Origin: Actinomycetales bacterium
Lineage (GTDB): Bacteria; Actinomycetota; Actinomycetes; Actinomycetales; Actinomycetaceae
Length of the DNA: 8,705 nucleotides
Assembly: GCA_012513625.1 (NCBI GenBank)
Contig: JAAZBW010000155.1
Span: 1 to 8,705, forward strand
Reading direction: 5' to 3'
Shown here piece by piece: positions 1 through 5,365 of this stretch. Positions within the stretch are counted from its first letter, which is position 1, and every line of letters begins with the position of its first letter. Below the pieces are notes generated by a model. It saw only the letters and a program-made list of their open reading frames with translations, searched no databases and was not told where the DNA came from. The translations under genes were made by a program, and so were the position numbers.

Positions 1-1073
1 CGTCGCCGGAACCTGTACCCACGCCCCCCACCGAGCCGTCACCCAGCCCGGAACCTGCGCCCACGCCCGAGCCGTCGCCCACCACGGAACCGGACCCGAG
101 CCCGTCGCCGGAATCCACCCCCACGCCGAACCCGTCCCCGGGCACGGATCCCAGCCCCTCACCGTCGCCGGGTCTGGACCCCAGCCCGAGTCCCAGCCCG
201 GACGGAACTCCGGGACCTACGCCCACGGAGAACGCCTCCGGCACACCTGCCGGGGAGACGGACCGTGTGCTCGCGCATGATCCGAACAACAGGCACCCGG
301 ATTTCCTCGCCCAGCGACCGCTGCGGGCAGTCGGCGGCAACACCACCGCGTGGCCGGACATGGCGCTACTCCCGGCGAACGGAGTCAGGGCCAACGTGTG
401 GTCAAACCCGGCGATCGGCCGGATTGCCTCCAGTTTCGGTGGGCGGATCCACCCCATCTTCGGTTCGTTCATGATGCACACGGGGACGGACATCGCGGCC
501 AGCTGCGGGACACCCGTCCACGCGGCGGCGGACGGCGTGGTGGTGTTCGTGGGCACGGACTTCCAGTGGCGCACCGGCAACCAGGTGGTCATCGCCCACG
601 GTGACGGAGTGATTACCCGCTACGGGCACCTCCTCTCCGGCACCACCACGGTGGAACTCGGCGAACTCGTGAAGGCCGGCCAACAGATCTCCGCCGTGGG
701 CGGGGACCGACGGATCGATCCCGTGGGCGCCGGCAACTCCACCGGCTGCCACCTCCACTTCGAGGTCAACTTCAACGACGGCGTCACTCCAGTCAACGCG
801 CTCGGCTTCCTCACGCTCCTCGGAGTGGGCCTCGGCACCGACGCACCCGTGGTCCCGGAAGTGGACGAGGGATCAGAGGAAGCAGCGGAGGCATTCGAGG
901 TACTGATCGCCAAGATCCGCACCGATTATGTGGACGTACTTCCCGGCATGGTGCCCGAGTTCAAGCTCCGGCCGCTCGCAGACGGCCCCATGCCGATGGC
1001 CGCACCGAGCACGGCCGCGTCCCTGGCAGCGCCGCCAGACCTTCCGGCCTCCGGGCGGGCGCTCGGCGTGTAG
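1..1073 (+). CDS. Secreted M23-family metallopeptidase (LytM-like cell-wall hydrolase), 5' end missing
   Basis: The frame is open from the left edge (first full codon at 3) to TAG at 1071-1073, giving 356 residues, so the true start and any signal peptide lie outside the window. About 85 residues of Pro/Ser/Thr/Glu linker come first, then an M23 domain from about 400 to 820. All zinc-site elements are visible: HTGTD (His at 477, Asp at 489), YGHL (His at 627) and HLHFEV (His at 750 and 756). Two cysteines, in SCGTP (about 504) and TGCHLHFE (747), could form a disulfide, as in related actinobacterial M23 domains. A tail of about 95 residues follows, with no LPXTG motif or final membrane segment. 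By family it should cleave peptide cross-links in peptidoglycan outside the membrane; the exact bond is unknown. GTG at 267 is an internal codon, not the start, because the upstream frame is open and of the same character. Confidence 0.9.
   Translation, partial: SPEPVPTPPTEPSPSPEPAPTPEPSPTTEPDPSPSPESTPTPNPSPGTDPSPSPSPGLDPSPSPSPDGTPGPTPTENASGTPAGETDRVLAHDPNNRHPDFLAQRPLRAVGGNTTAWPDMALLPANGVRANVWSNPAIGRIASSFGGRIHPIFGSFMMHTGTDIAASCGTPVHAAADGVVVFVGTDFQWRTGNQVVIAHGDGVITRYGHLLSGTTTVELGELVKAGQQISAVGGDRRIDPVGAGNSTGCHLHFEVNFNDGVTPVNALGFLTLLGVGLGTDAPVVPEVDEGSEEAAEAFEVLIAKIRTDYVDVLPGMVPEFKLRPLADGPMPMAAPSTAASLAAPPDLPASGRALGV
3..240 (+). repeat. Degenerate coding repeat: Pro-rich SP/EP/TP linker
   Basis: In the reading frame of the M23 gene nearly every second residue is proline, in short blocks such as EPSPSPEP, TPEPSP and DPSPSPSP. 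The DNA shows matching degenerate repeats of CCG/CCC plus TCG/AGC/GAA codons. Such linkers usually span the cell wall between an anchored or N-terminal part and a catalytic domain. It continues beyond the left edge, so its full length is unknown. Confidence 0.75.
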
Positions 1074-1098
1074 CCGCCGAACCGTACCGGAACAGCAC

Positions 1099-1154
1099 CC
1101 ACGAGGTGACGGGAGCTCAGGAGCCCGTCCTCCTGAGCTCCCGTCACCTCGTGG
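1099..1154 (+). terminator. Perfect 25-bp inverted repeat, likely terminator of the M23 gene
   Basis: Bases 1099-1123 and 1130-1154 are exact reverse complements, leaving a 6-base loop CCCGTC. The hairpin starts 25 bases after the M23 stop. No T-run follows, which is common for actinobacterial stem-only terminators. The 8-bp palindrome GGCATGCC overlaps its right edge (1153-1160). Confidence 0.7.
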
Positions 1155-1158
1155 CATG

Positions 1159-1253
1159 CCCGGCAGGCGTGGCAGGCGCCAGCGGCCGGGCAGAAGTGAA
1201 CAACCCCTCGTGGACGAACCCCTTCAGGCGCGCTCGACCCGGCAGGCGTGGCA
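1159..1253. repeat. Two copies of a 16-bp direct repeat upstream of the AEC gene
   Basis: CCCGGCAGGCGTGGCA occurs at 1159-1174 and again, identical, at 1238-1253. A half-repeat (GGCAGGCG at 1171-1178) follows the first copy. The second copy ends about 30 bases before the presumed -10 box of the AEC gene. The repeats could be binding sites for a regulator or duplication debris; the sequence alone does not decide. The rest of 1074-1317 shows no gene. Confidence 0.5.
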
Positions 1254-1283
1254 ACCCACTCCGCTCCCGGGCGCCCATCCCAC

Positions 1284-1310
1284 TAGGATCATCGGGGCCT
1301 AGCAAGGGAG
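1284..1310 (+). promoter_or_regulatory. -10 box and ribosome binding site of the AEC transporter gene
   Basis: TAGGAT at 1284-1289 fits a TAnnnT -10 hexamer and would place transcription start near 1296. AAGGGAG at 1304-1310 is a strong Shine-Dalgarno site, 7 bases before GTG at 1318, and fixes that start. I see no good -35 box. Confidence 0.5.
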
Positions 1311-1317
1311 TGGCGCT

Positions 1318-2229
1318 GTGCTGAACATCTTCTCAGCCGTGTTTGGACTCGCCGCAATTGTGGCAATCGGTTACGTGTTCAAGCGCGTGGGCTGGGTCCA
1401 GGCCTCCAACGTGGGCATCTTCTCCAAGATCATCCTGTACGTCACGCTCCCCGCCCTGATCGTCACCTCGTTCAACTCCACGGTGATCGAACCGAGCCTG
1501 TTCATGGTCACTGCGGTGGCCGCGTTCGCAATCCTTATACAGATGGGGGTGGGCGTGTTCGTGCTCGAGCGCGCCGGTGGGCCGCGCGAGCGGGTGTTCG
1601 CCCTGTTGAACGCGGGCAACTACAACGTGGGAAACTTCGCGATCCCCTTCCTGACCACCCTCGTGGGACCACCCGCGGTGGTCACGGCCGCCATGTTCGA
1701 TATGGGGCAGGGCGTCCTCGTGGCCGGTATCGGCTACGCCACCGCCATGGCAATCTCACGCGGGAAGCCCGTCACGTTTGCGGCAGTGGTGAAGGAGGCG
1801 TTCAAGAATCCCGTGATGATCGCCTACCTGGTGATGGTCACTCTCCGGATGCTGGACATCACCCTGCCGGACGGGGTCATCGAGTTCACCGCCAGGCTCG
1901 GCGGCGCCAACACGTTCGTGGCCCTGTTCATGCTGGGGGTGGCGTTGGAGCTGCGCCTGAACCGCGAGTCCTACCGCCGCGCCGTGCTCCACCTGGGCGT
2001 GCGCTACGCGTTCACGATCGTGCTCTCGCTACTCGTCTGGTTCGTTGTCCCGCTCGCGCTGGAGTTCCGCGTGCCGCTCATCATGTTGCTGTGGGCGCCT
2101 ATCGCCTCGCTCGCCCCTGCCCTCACGGCCGAGGCTGGCGGCGATTTCCAGCTCTCCAGCTTCGTCACCGCAGTTTCCACGGTGATCGGCATGATCATGA
2201 TGCCGATCGTGCTGGTGATCCTGACCTGA
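1318..2229 (+). CDS. AEC-family transporter (auxin efflux carrier family permease)
   Basis: A 303-residue, highly hydrophobic protein with about ten predicted membrane helices (near residues 4-22, 36-52, 62-83, 96-117, 123-146, 164-181, 196-212, 226-246, 252-270, 282-302). The family hallmark is GNYNVGNFAIPF at residues 100-111, the broken-helix Asn/Gly/Pro segment typical of AEC carriers; a second half with GVALELRLN (207-215) and ending MMPIVLVIL fits the usual two-fold 5-helix layout. Bacterial members export or import small organic anions such as malate, but the substrate cannot be read here. The GTG start is supported by AAGGGAG 7 bases upstream. The gene has its own promoter, lies after the M23 hairpin and converges on the pyridoxal kinase gene 39 bases away, so it is probably monocistronic. 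Confidence 0.88.
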   Translation: MLNIFSAVFGLAAIVAIGYVFKRVGWVQASNVGIFSKIILYVTLPALIVTSFNSTVIEPSLFMVTAVAAFAILIQMGVGVFVLERAGGPRERVFALLNAGNYNVGNFAIPFLTTLVGPPAVVTAAMFDMGQGVLVAGIGYATAMAISRGKPVTFAAVVKEAFKNPVMIAYLVMVTLRMLDITLPDGVIEFTARLGGANTFVALFMLGVALELRLNRESYRRAVLHLGVRYAFTIVLSLLVWFVVPLALEFRVPLIMLLWAPIASLAPALTAEAGGDFQLSSFVTAVSTVIGMIMMPIVLVILT

Positions 2230-2249
2230 GGCGGATCCGGGCACCGCAC

Positions 2250-2274
2250 GGCTGGGTGGGCGGGGGACTCAGCC
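2250..2274. terminator. Possible bidirectional terminator between converging genes
   Basis: GGCTGGGT (2250-2257) can pair with ACTCAGCC (2267-2274) as an 8-bp stem with one G-T wobble around a 9-base G-rich loop. It lies 20 bases after the AEC stop and overlaps the kinase stop codon (2269-2271) on the other strand. There is no T-run and the stem is modest. Confidence 0.35.
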
Positions 2275-3060
2275 CTGATAGACCTCATCGAACGGGGTGG
2301 GGAGGTCCGTCACGCGATTGCGGATCGCCTCGGTCACGGTGTCCTTGGCCACCTGCACGGCGCCGTGGATGTCCGCGCCCTTGGCCAGTTCCGCGGTGAT
2401 TGCGGCCGCGAGCGTGCAGCCGGCGCCGGAGATGTAACGCTCGCCGATCTTCGGCTCGCGGTACTCGGTGAAGTTCTCGCCGTCGTAGAGCACGTCCACC
2501 GCATCCCCACCCGGGAGGACCGCTCCCCCCTTGGCCACCACGTACGGGACGCCGAGCTTCTCGTGGATCAGCTTCGCCGCCTCCTTGAGGCTGTCCAGGT
2601 CAACCACCTCGATGCCGGAGAGCTGCGTGGCCTCGAACACGTTCGGGGTGACCACGGTGGCGTACGGCAGGATCTTCTCCTTGAGGGCGTTGTCCGTGTC
2701 CAGCGCCGCGCCGGGCTGCTGGCCCTTGCAGATGAGGACTGGGTCCACCACCACGTTCTTCCACTCGCGCTCGCCGAGCTTCTCCGCCACGGCGTCAATG
2801 GTGGCAACGGTGCCCAGCATGCCGAGCTTCACCGTGTCCGGCTCGTGCACGGCCGTGATGGCGTCAATCTGCTGGCGGATCACCCCCGGATCCACGGGCA
2901 CGAAGAGGTGGTTCCAGTTGTCCTTCGGATCGAACGAGACGATGCACGTGAGCGCCACCGCCCCGAAGGTGCCGAGCTTATGGAAGGTCTTGAGATCCGT
3001 CTGGGCGCCGGCGCCGCCGGTGGCCTCGGAACCTGCGATCGCGACTGCGACTGTGACCAT
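2269..3060 (-). CDS. pdxK: Pyridoxal / hydroxymethylpyrimidine kinase (PdxK/ThiD type, dual-cysteine subfamily)
   Basis: A 263-residue ribokinase-fold enzyme that phosphorylates B6 vitamers and/or HMP(-P) with ATP, feeding PLP salvage or thiamine synthesis. Seen: N-terminal IAGSEATGGAGAQTDLKTF (residues 8-26, substrate loop of the ThiD/PdxK group), KLGMLGT (78-84), DPVLICKG (106-113), TPNVFEA (138-144), VAKGG (175-179) and the anion-hole motif SGAGCT (211-216). Cys111 in the lid region and Cys215 in the anion hole match the pair (Cys110/Cys214 in Staphylococcus aureus) that defines the dual-Cys pyridoxal kinases; this favours pyridoxal kinase over a pure ThiD. I chose ATG at 3060 (GAGG at 3068-3071, 7 bases upstream) because homology starts there; ATG at 3081 (GGGG at 3089-3092) would add seven residues and is possible. 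The upstream frame to 3243 overlaps the NUDIX gene and lacks family similarity. Cytoplasmic. Confidence 0.85.
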   Translation of the reverse strand: MVTVAVAIAGSEATGGAGAQTDLKTFHKLGTFGAVALTCIVSFDPKDNWNHLFVPVDPGVIRQQIDAITAVHEPDTVKLGMLGTVATIDAVAEKLGEREWKNVVVDPVLICKGQQPGAALDTDNALKEKILPYATVVTPNVFEATQLSGIEVVDLDSLKEAAKLIHEKLGVPYVVAKGGAVLPGGDAVDVLYDGENFTEYREPKIGERYISGAGCTLAAAITAELAKGADIHGAVQVAKDTVTEAIRNRVTDLPTPFDEVYQG

Positions 3061-3113
3061 GGGACTGCCTCGATTCGTCATACCAATGCCCCGCACGGTT
3101 CCGGGATTGGCCG

Positions 3114-3119
3114 ATTGTA
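3114..3119 (-). promoter_or_regulatory. -10 box of the pyridoxal kinase gene
   Basis: On the minus strand this reads TACAAT, five of six matches to TATAAT. Transcription would start near 3107, giving a leader of about 26 or 47 bases before the two candidate starts. It lies after the NUDIX stop, so the kinase can be transcribed on its own even though the two genes run in the same direction 73 bases apart. I see no clear -35 box. Confidence 0.5.
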
Positions 3120-3133
3120 ACCCTGCCCGGCGG

Positions 3134-3640
3134 TCAGCGAATATGGGGGTCCCGCGTAGAGAGACCGGCGGCGGCCTCTCCCCGGCGCCACCCGAAGCTC
3201 TCGATTCCCCGCAACTCGCCCCGCCACCAGCGCTCGAGCACAAACCGCTCGTGCGGTGGCATGAGCGGAAGGTCCCCGAGCGCGAACCACCTGACCGCCT
3301 CGTTCTTGGCGGCTTCGAGCACCTGCGGCTCCCCCTCCCAGCGCGTGGCCGTGAACATGAAGTCCACCCGCTGCTCGATCGGCTCGCCGCTCCCGTCCGT
3401 CCGGTGGAGGGCCACCAGGGGGGTCAGGTCTTCCTCGGCGACGACGACGCCCAGTTCCTCCACGGCCTCCCGAAGCGCCGCGCCCACCACGGACTCGCCC
3501 GCCTCCACGTGGCCGGCGGCCGCCGCCGCCCAGTGGCCGTCCATGTAGCCGGTGTTGCGCCGCAGCTGGAGGAGCACCTCATCGCCGCGCCGCAGGAACA
3601 CGTAGGCGGCGGGAACCAGCTGGAAGCGGGGCGATGGCAT
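3134..3640 (-). CDS. NUDIX hydrolase
   Basis: A 168-residue cytoplasmic protein with a complete Nudix box, GX5EX7REUXEEXGU, at residues 43-65 (starts GHVEAGES, ends REAVEELGV), so the magnesium-binding glutamates are present. The fold start (FQLVPAAYVFLRRGDEVLLQL) and RNTGYMDGHWAAAAAGH just before the box are typical of small NUDIX enzymes that hydrolyse nucleoside diphosphates linked to another group. The substrate (oxidised dNTP, ADP-ribose, other) cannot be told. The ATG at 3640 is chosen because similarity begins there and a -10-like hexamer ends 7 bases before it; no Shine-Dalgarno is visible. A longer frame to 3787 would run into the coding start of the divergent AI-2E gene with Arg/Pro/Ser-rich sequence and is unlikely. 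The last 25 residues are Arg/Gly-rich and probably disordered. Confidence 0.85.
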   Translation of the reverse strand: MPSPRFQLVPAAYVFLRRGDEVLLQLRRNTGYMDGHWAAAAAGHVEAGESVVGAALREAVEELGVVVAEEDLTPLVALHRTDGSGEPIEQRVDFMFTATRWEGEPQVLEAAKNEAVRWFALGDLPLMPPHERFVLERWWRGELRGIESFGWRRGEAAAGLSTRDPHIR

Positions 3641-3646
3641 GCGCAG

Positions 3647-3652
3647 AGCGTA
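3647..3652 (-). promoter_or_regulatory. Leaderless-type -10 box of the NUDIX gene
   Basis: The minus strand reads TACGCT followed by exactly six bases (CTGCGC) and then ATG. With the usual spacing the first base of the start codon is the transcription start. No ribosome binding site is present upstream of the ATG, which agrees with a leaderless transcript. Confidence 0.5.
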
Positions 3653-3759
3653 CGCGAGGCGCCCGCGGGAGAGCGGTCCGCCGCGGGGGGCGGGTGGGGA
3701 CGATCCGCCGCAGGAAGACGGGCCCGCGCGGGAGGACGCCGGAGCGCGGGTCCGGGACC

Positions 3760-3765
3760 TACAGT
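3760..3765 (+). promoter_or_regulatory. Leaderless-type -10 box of the AI-2E family gene
   Basis: TACAGT, then TGGCGC (six bases), then ATG at 3772. The spacing puts transcription start on the A of the ATG. No Shine-Dalgarno lies in the preceding 15 bases. It shares the 131-base divergent region 3641-3771 with the NUDIX promoter; apart from these two boxes the region is GC-rich with no clear operator. Confidence 0.55.
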
Positions 3766-3771
3766 TGGCGC

Positions 3772-5259
3772 ATGGCGAGCGAGACACGGCAGGCGGACAA
3801 GCCAGCAGGCGTACCGATCCAACTGAACAGGGGCCTGTCCATCGTGCTCCTCCTCGCGGGCGGGTGGATCGTGTTCACCGGTATCCGCGAGATGTCCGAC
3901 GTGATCACTCCGCTCTTCTTCGTGGTGAACCTGTGGATCATCGTGTACCCGATCCAGCGAGCGCTCAGCAGGATTCGGATGCCCGGAATCGTGGGAGCCC
4001 TGGCCACCGGCGCGCTGATCCTCGCGATCCTCGCGGGCTTCCTGTTCGCCGTCACCTGGGCGCTCTCCGCGTTCGTGACGGAGTTGCAGAAGCCGGAGTA
4101 CGTGGAGCGCTTCAACCAGATCGTGGGCGATCTGATTCTCTGGCTCCAGTCCATCGGGATCACCCCGGTGGAGGTCAAGGACCAGCTGGAGGGCCTGAAC
4201 CCGGAGAACCTCATGGGTGCCGTCACCGGCGCGCTCGCCGGCACGCTCAACATCGGCACCTGGATGCTCGCGTTCTTCACGATCCTCGTGGGGATTGTGA
4301 CCGACATCCCCTCGATGCTGCAGCGCTTCCTGAACGGTGCCCGCTCACAGCCGGCCGTGATCACCTCTCTCGTGGGCTTTGCCCAGGGCGTGCGGAAGTA
4401 CTGGGTGGTTACCGCCGTGTTCGGTGTGATCGTGGCCGTGGTGGATGTGATCCTGCTCGAGATCCTGGGGGTGCCCCTCGCGCTCGTGTGGGGCGTGCTC
4501 TCGTTCATCACGAACTTCATCCCCACCATCGGCTTCATCCTCGGGGTCATCCCGCCCACGATCATGGCCCTGTTCGCCCTGGACCCGCAGACCGCGCTCC
4601 TCGTGTTCGTGCTCTACTTTGCGGCCAATGCCTCCATCCAGTCGTTCATCCAGCCCAAGTTCAACGGAGACGCCGTGGGTGTGACCGCCACCGTCTCGAT
4701 CCTCTCGCTGTTCGTCTGGTCCGCGGCGCTCGGCCCCCTTGGCGCCCTCCTCGGCTTGCCGGCCACACTGCTGGTGAAGGCCCTCATGATCGACCCGGAT
4801 CCGCAGCTGCGCTGGATCAACGCCTACATCGCCGCAGATCCGAGTTCCGCCGTGGACGAGCCGGCCGTGCAGGCCTCCGGTACCGCGAAGCTCGTGCGCC
4901 GCTGGGCGGGCCGGAAGGGCGCGCCCATCCCGGAGCTCGTGGATGAACTGGCAGAGCCGCGGGAGACCACACCGTTCTCTGCTCGCGGTGTGGGCGCGGA
5001 CGAGCGCCACCCCGGGGAGCCACCGTCGCGCACCGCGAACCCGTCCGGTTCCGCAGATTCCGCAGTTCCCGCCGCCCCCGCGCGTGCCGCGGCCGACCAG
5101 TCCCCGCAGGGAGCGCCCCGCGTGACGCCAGCGCCGCGCGTCACCCCTGCGCCGCGTCGTCAGGTTCACGAGGAGGGGGGCGATACCGGCACGAACCCCA
5201 CACAGCGCCTGCCGCAGCGTCCCACGAGCCCGCCGCCAGAGCCGCCGCCCGCGCCGTAG
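3772..5259 (+). CDS. AI-2E family transporter with long disordered C-terminal tail
   Basis: A 495-residue membrane protein of the AI-2E/UPF0118 family. Residues 1-20 are polar; hydrophobic segments lie near 21-38, 43-62, 72-102, 160-180, 210-232, 235-262, 268-290 and 303-340. Family marks are the soluble loop after helix 3 (about 103-158), NFIPTIGFILGVIPP (248-262), SFIQPKFNGDAVGV (291-304) and the end GPLGALLGLPATLLVKALM (321-339). Members export autoinducer-2 or exchange sodium and protons; the substrate here is unknown, so the name is only the family name. Residues from about 385 to 495 form a Pro/Ala/Arg-rich cytoplasmic tail with a direct repeat RVTPAPRVTPAP. ATG 3772 is supported by the leaderless promoter and by where similarity starts; the in-frame ATG at 3634 would add an Arg-rich stretch and overlap the NUDIX start. 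The stop lies inside the loop of the first 55-bp repeat hairpin. Confidence 0.88.
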   Translation: MASETRQADKPAGVPIQLNRGLSIVLLLAGGWIVFTGIREMSDVITPLFFVVNLWIIVYPIQRALSRIRMPGIVGALATGALILAILAGFLFAVTWALSAFVTELQKPEYVERFNQIVGDLILWLQSIGITPVEVKDQLEGLNPENLMGAVTGALAGTLNIGTWMLAFFTILVGIVTDIPSMLQRFLNGARSQPAVITSLVGFAQGVRKYWVVTAVFGVIVAVVDVILLEILGVPLALVWGVLSFITNFIPTIGFILGVIPPTIMALFALDPQTALLVFVLYFAANASIQSFIQPKFNGDAVGVTATVSILSLFVWSAALGPLGALLGLPATLLVKALMIDPDPQLRWINAYIAADPSSAVDEPAVQASGTAKLVRRWAGRKGAPIPELVDELAEPRETTPFSARGVGADERHPGEPPSRTANPSGSADSAVPAAPARAAADQSPQGAPRVTPAPRVTPAPRRQVHEEGGDTGTNPTQRLPQRPTSPPPEPPPAP

Positions 5260-5270
5260 TCGGGTGGCGG
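5242..5270. terminator. Hairpin in repeat copy 1, likely terminator of the AI-2E gene
   Basis: CCGCCGCCC (5242-5250) pairs with GGGTGGCGG (5262-5270) as a 9-bp stem with one G-T wobble; the stop codon TAG (5257-5259) sits in the 11-base loop. An alternative stem GGTGGCG (5263-5269) with CGCCACC (5286-5292) competes with it. There is no T-run. The location between convergent genes suits a terminator working both ways. Confidence 0.45.
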
Positions 5271-5296
5271 GCCGTTAGATCAGTGCGCCACCGGAG

Positions 5297-5325
5297 CCGC
5301 CGCCCGCGCCGTAGTCGGGTGGCGG
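5297..5325. terminator. Duplicate hairpin in repeat copy 2, likely terminator of thrC
   Basis: The same 9-bp stem occurs 55 bases further on, arms 5297-5305 and 5317-5325. For transcripts from thrC it is the first complete hairpin, 41 bases past the stop codon. The third repeat copy keeps only the left arm (5352-5360). Confidence 0.45.
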
Positions 5326-5365
5326 GCCGTCAGCCCAGTGCGCCACCGGAGCCGCCGCCCGCGTC

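Larger units (their letters stand above)
5239..5363. repeat. 55-bp tandem repeat, two full copies and a 15-base third, at the converging gene ends
   Basis: Copies begin at 5239, 5294 and 5349, each with GAGCCGCCGCCCGCG. The first two run the full 55 bases and differ at few sites (for example GTTAGAT against GTCAGCC); the third stops matching after 15 bases, just before the thrC stop. Copy 1 includes the last codons and stop of the AI-2E gene, so the second copy is a duplicate of that gene end. The sequence GGGCCGTTAG (5269-5278) also recurs inverted at 5366-5375 as the end of thrC. Confidence 0.85.

Noticed and set aside
3061..3133. Riboswitch (for example TPP) in front of the kinase
   Set aside because: The predicted leader is only about 26-47 bases, too short for a known thiamine or B6 riboswitch, and I see no conserved aptamer motif.
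3061..3243. N-terminal extension of the kinase to position 3243
   Set aside because: It would overlap the NUDIX gene by about 110 bases, its sequence resembles nothing in the family, and it would lie upstream of the -10 box at 3114-3119.
2531..3826. A 431-codon open frame on the plus strand opposite the kinase and NUDIX genes
   Set aside because: It runs antisense to two genes with clear family motifs, lacks any recognisable domain and spans the divergent promoter region. GC-rich DNA often leaves such frames open.
3639..4946. A 435-codon plus-strand frame overlapping the AI-2E gene
   Set aside because: Its product is Arg/Gly/His/Pro-rich with no motif, while the overlapping frame encodes a clear AI-2E family membrane protein.
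5239..5363. CRISPR array or insertion-sequence end repeats
   Set aside because: The 55-bp units are head-to-tail without unique spacers, there is no transposase, and the unit contains a host gene end.
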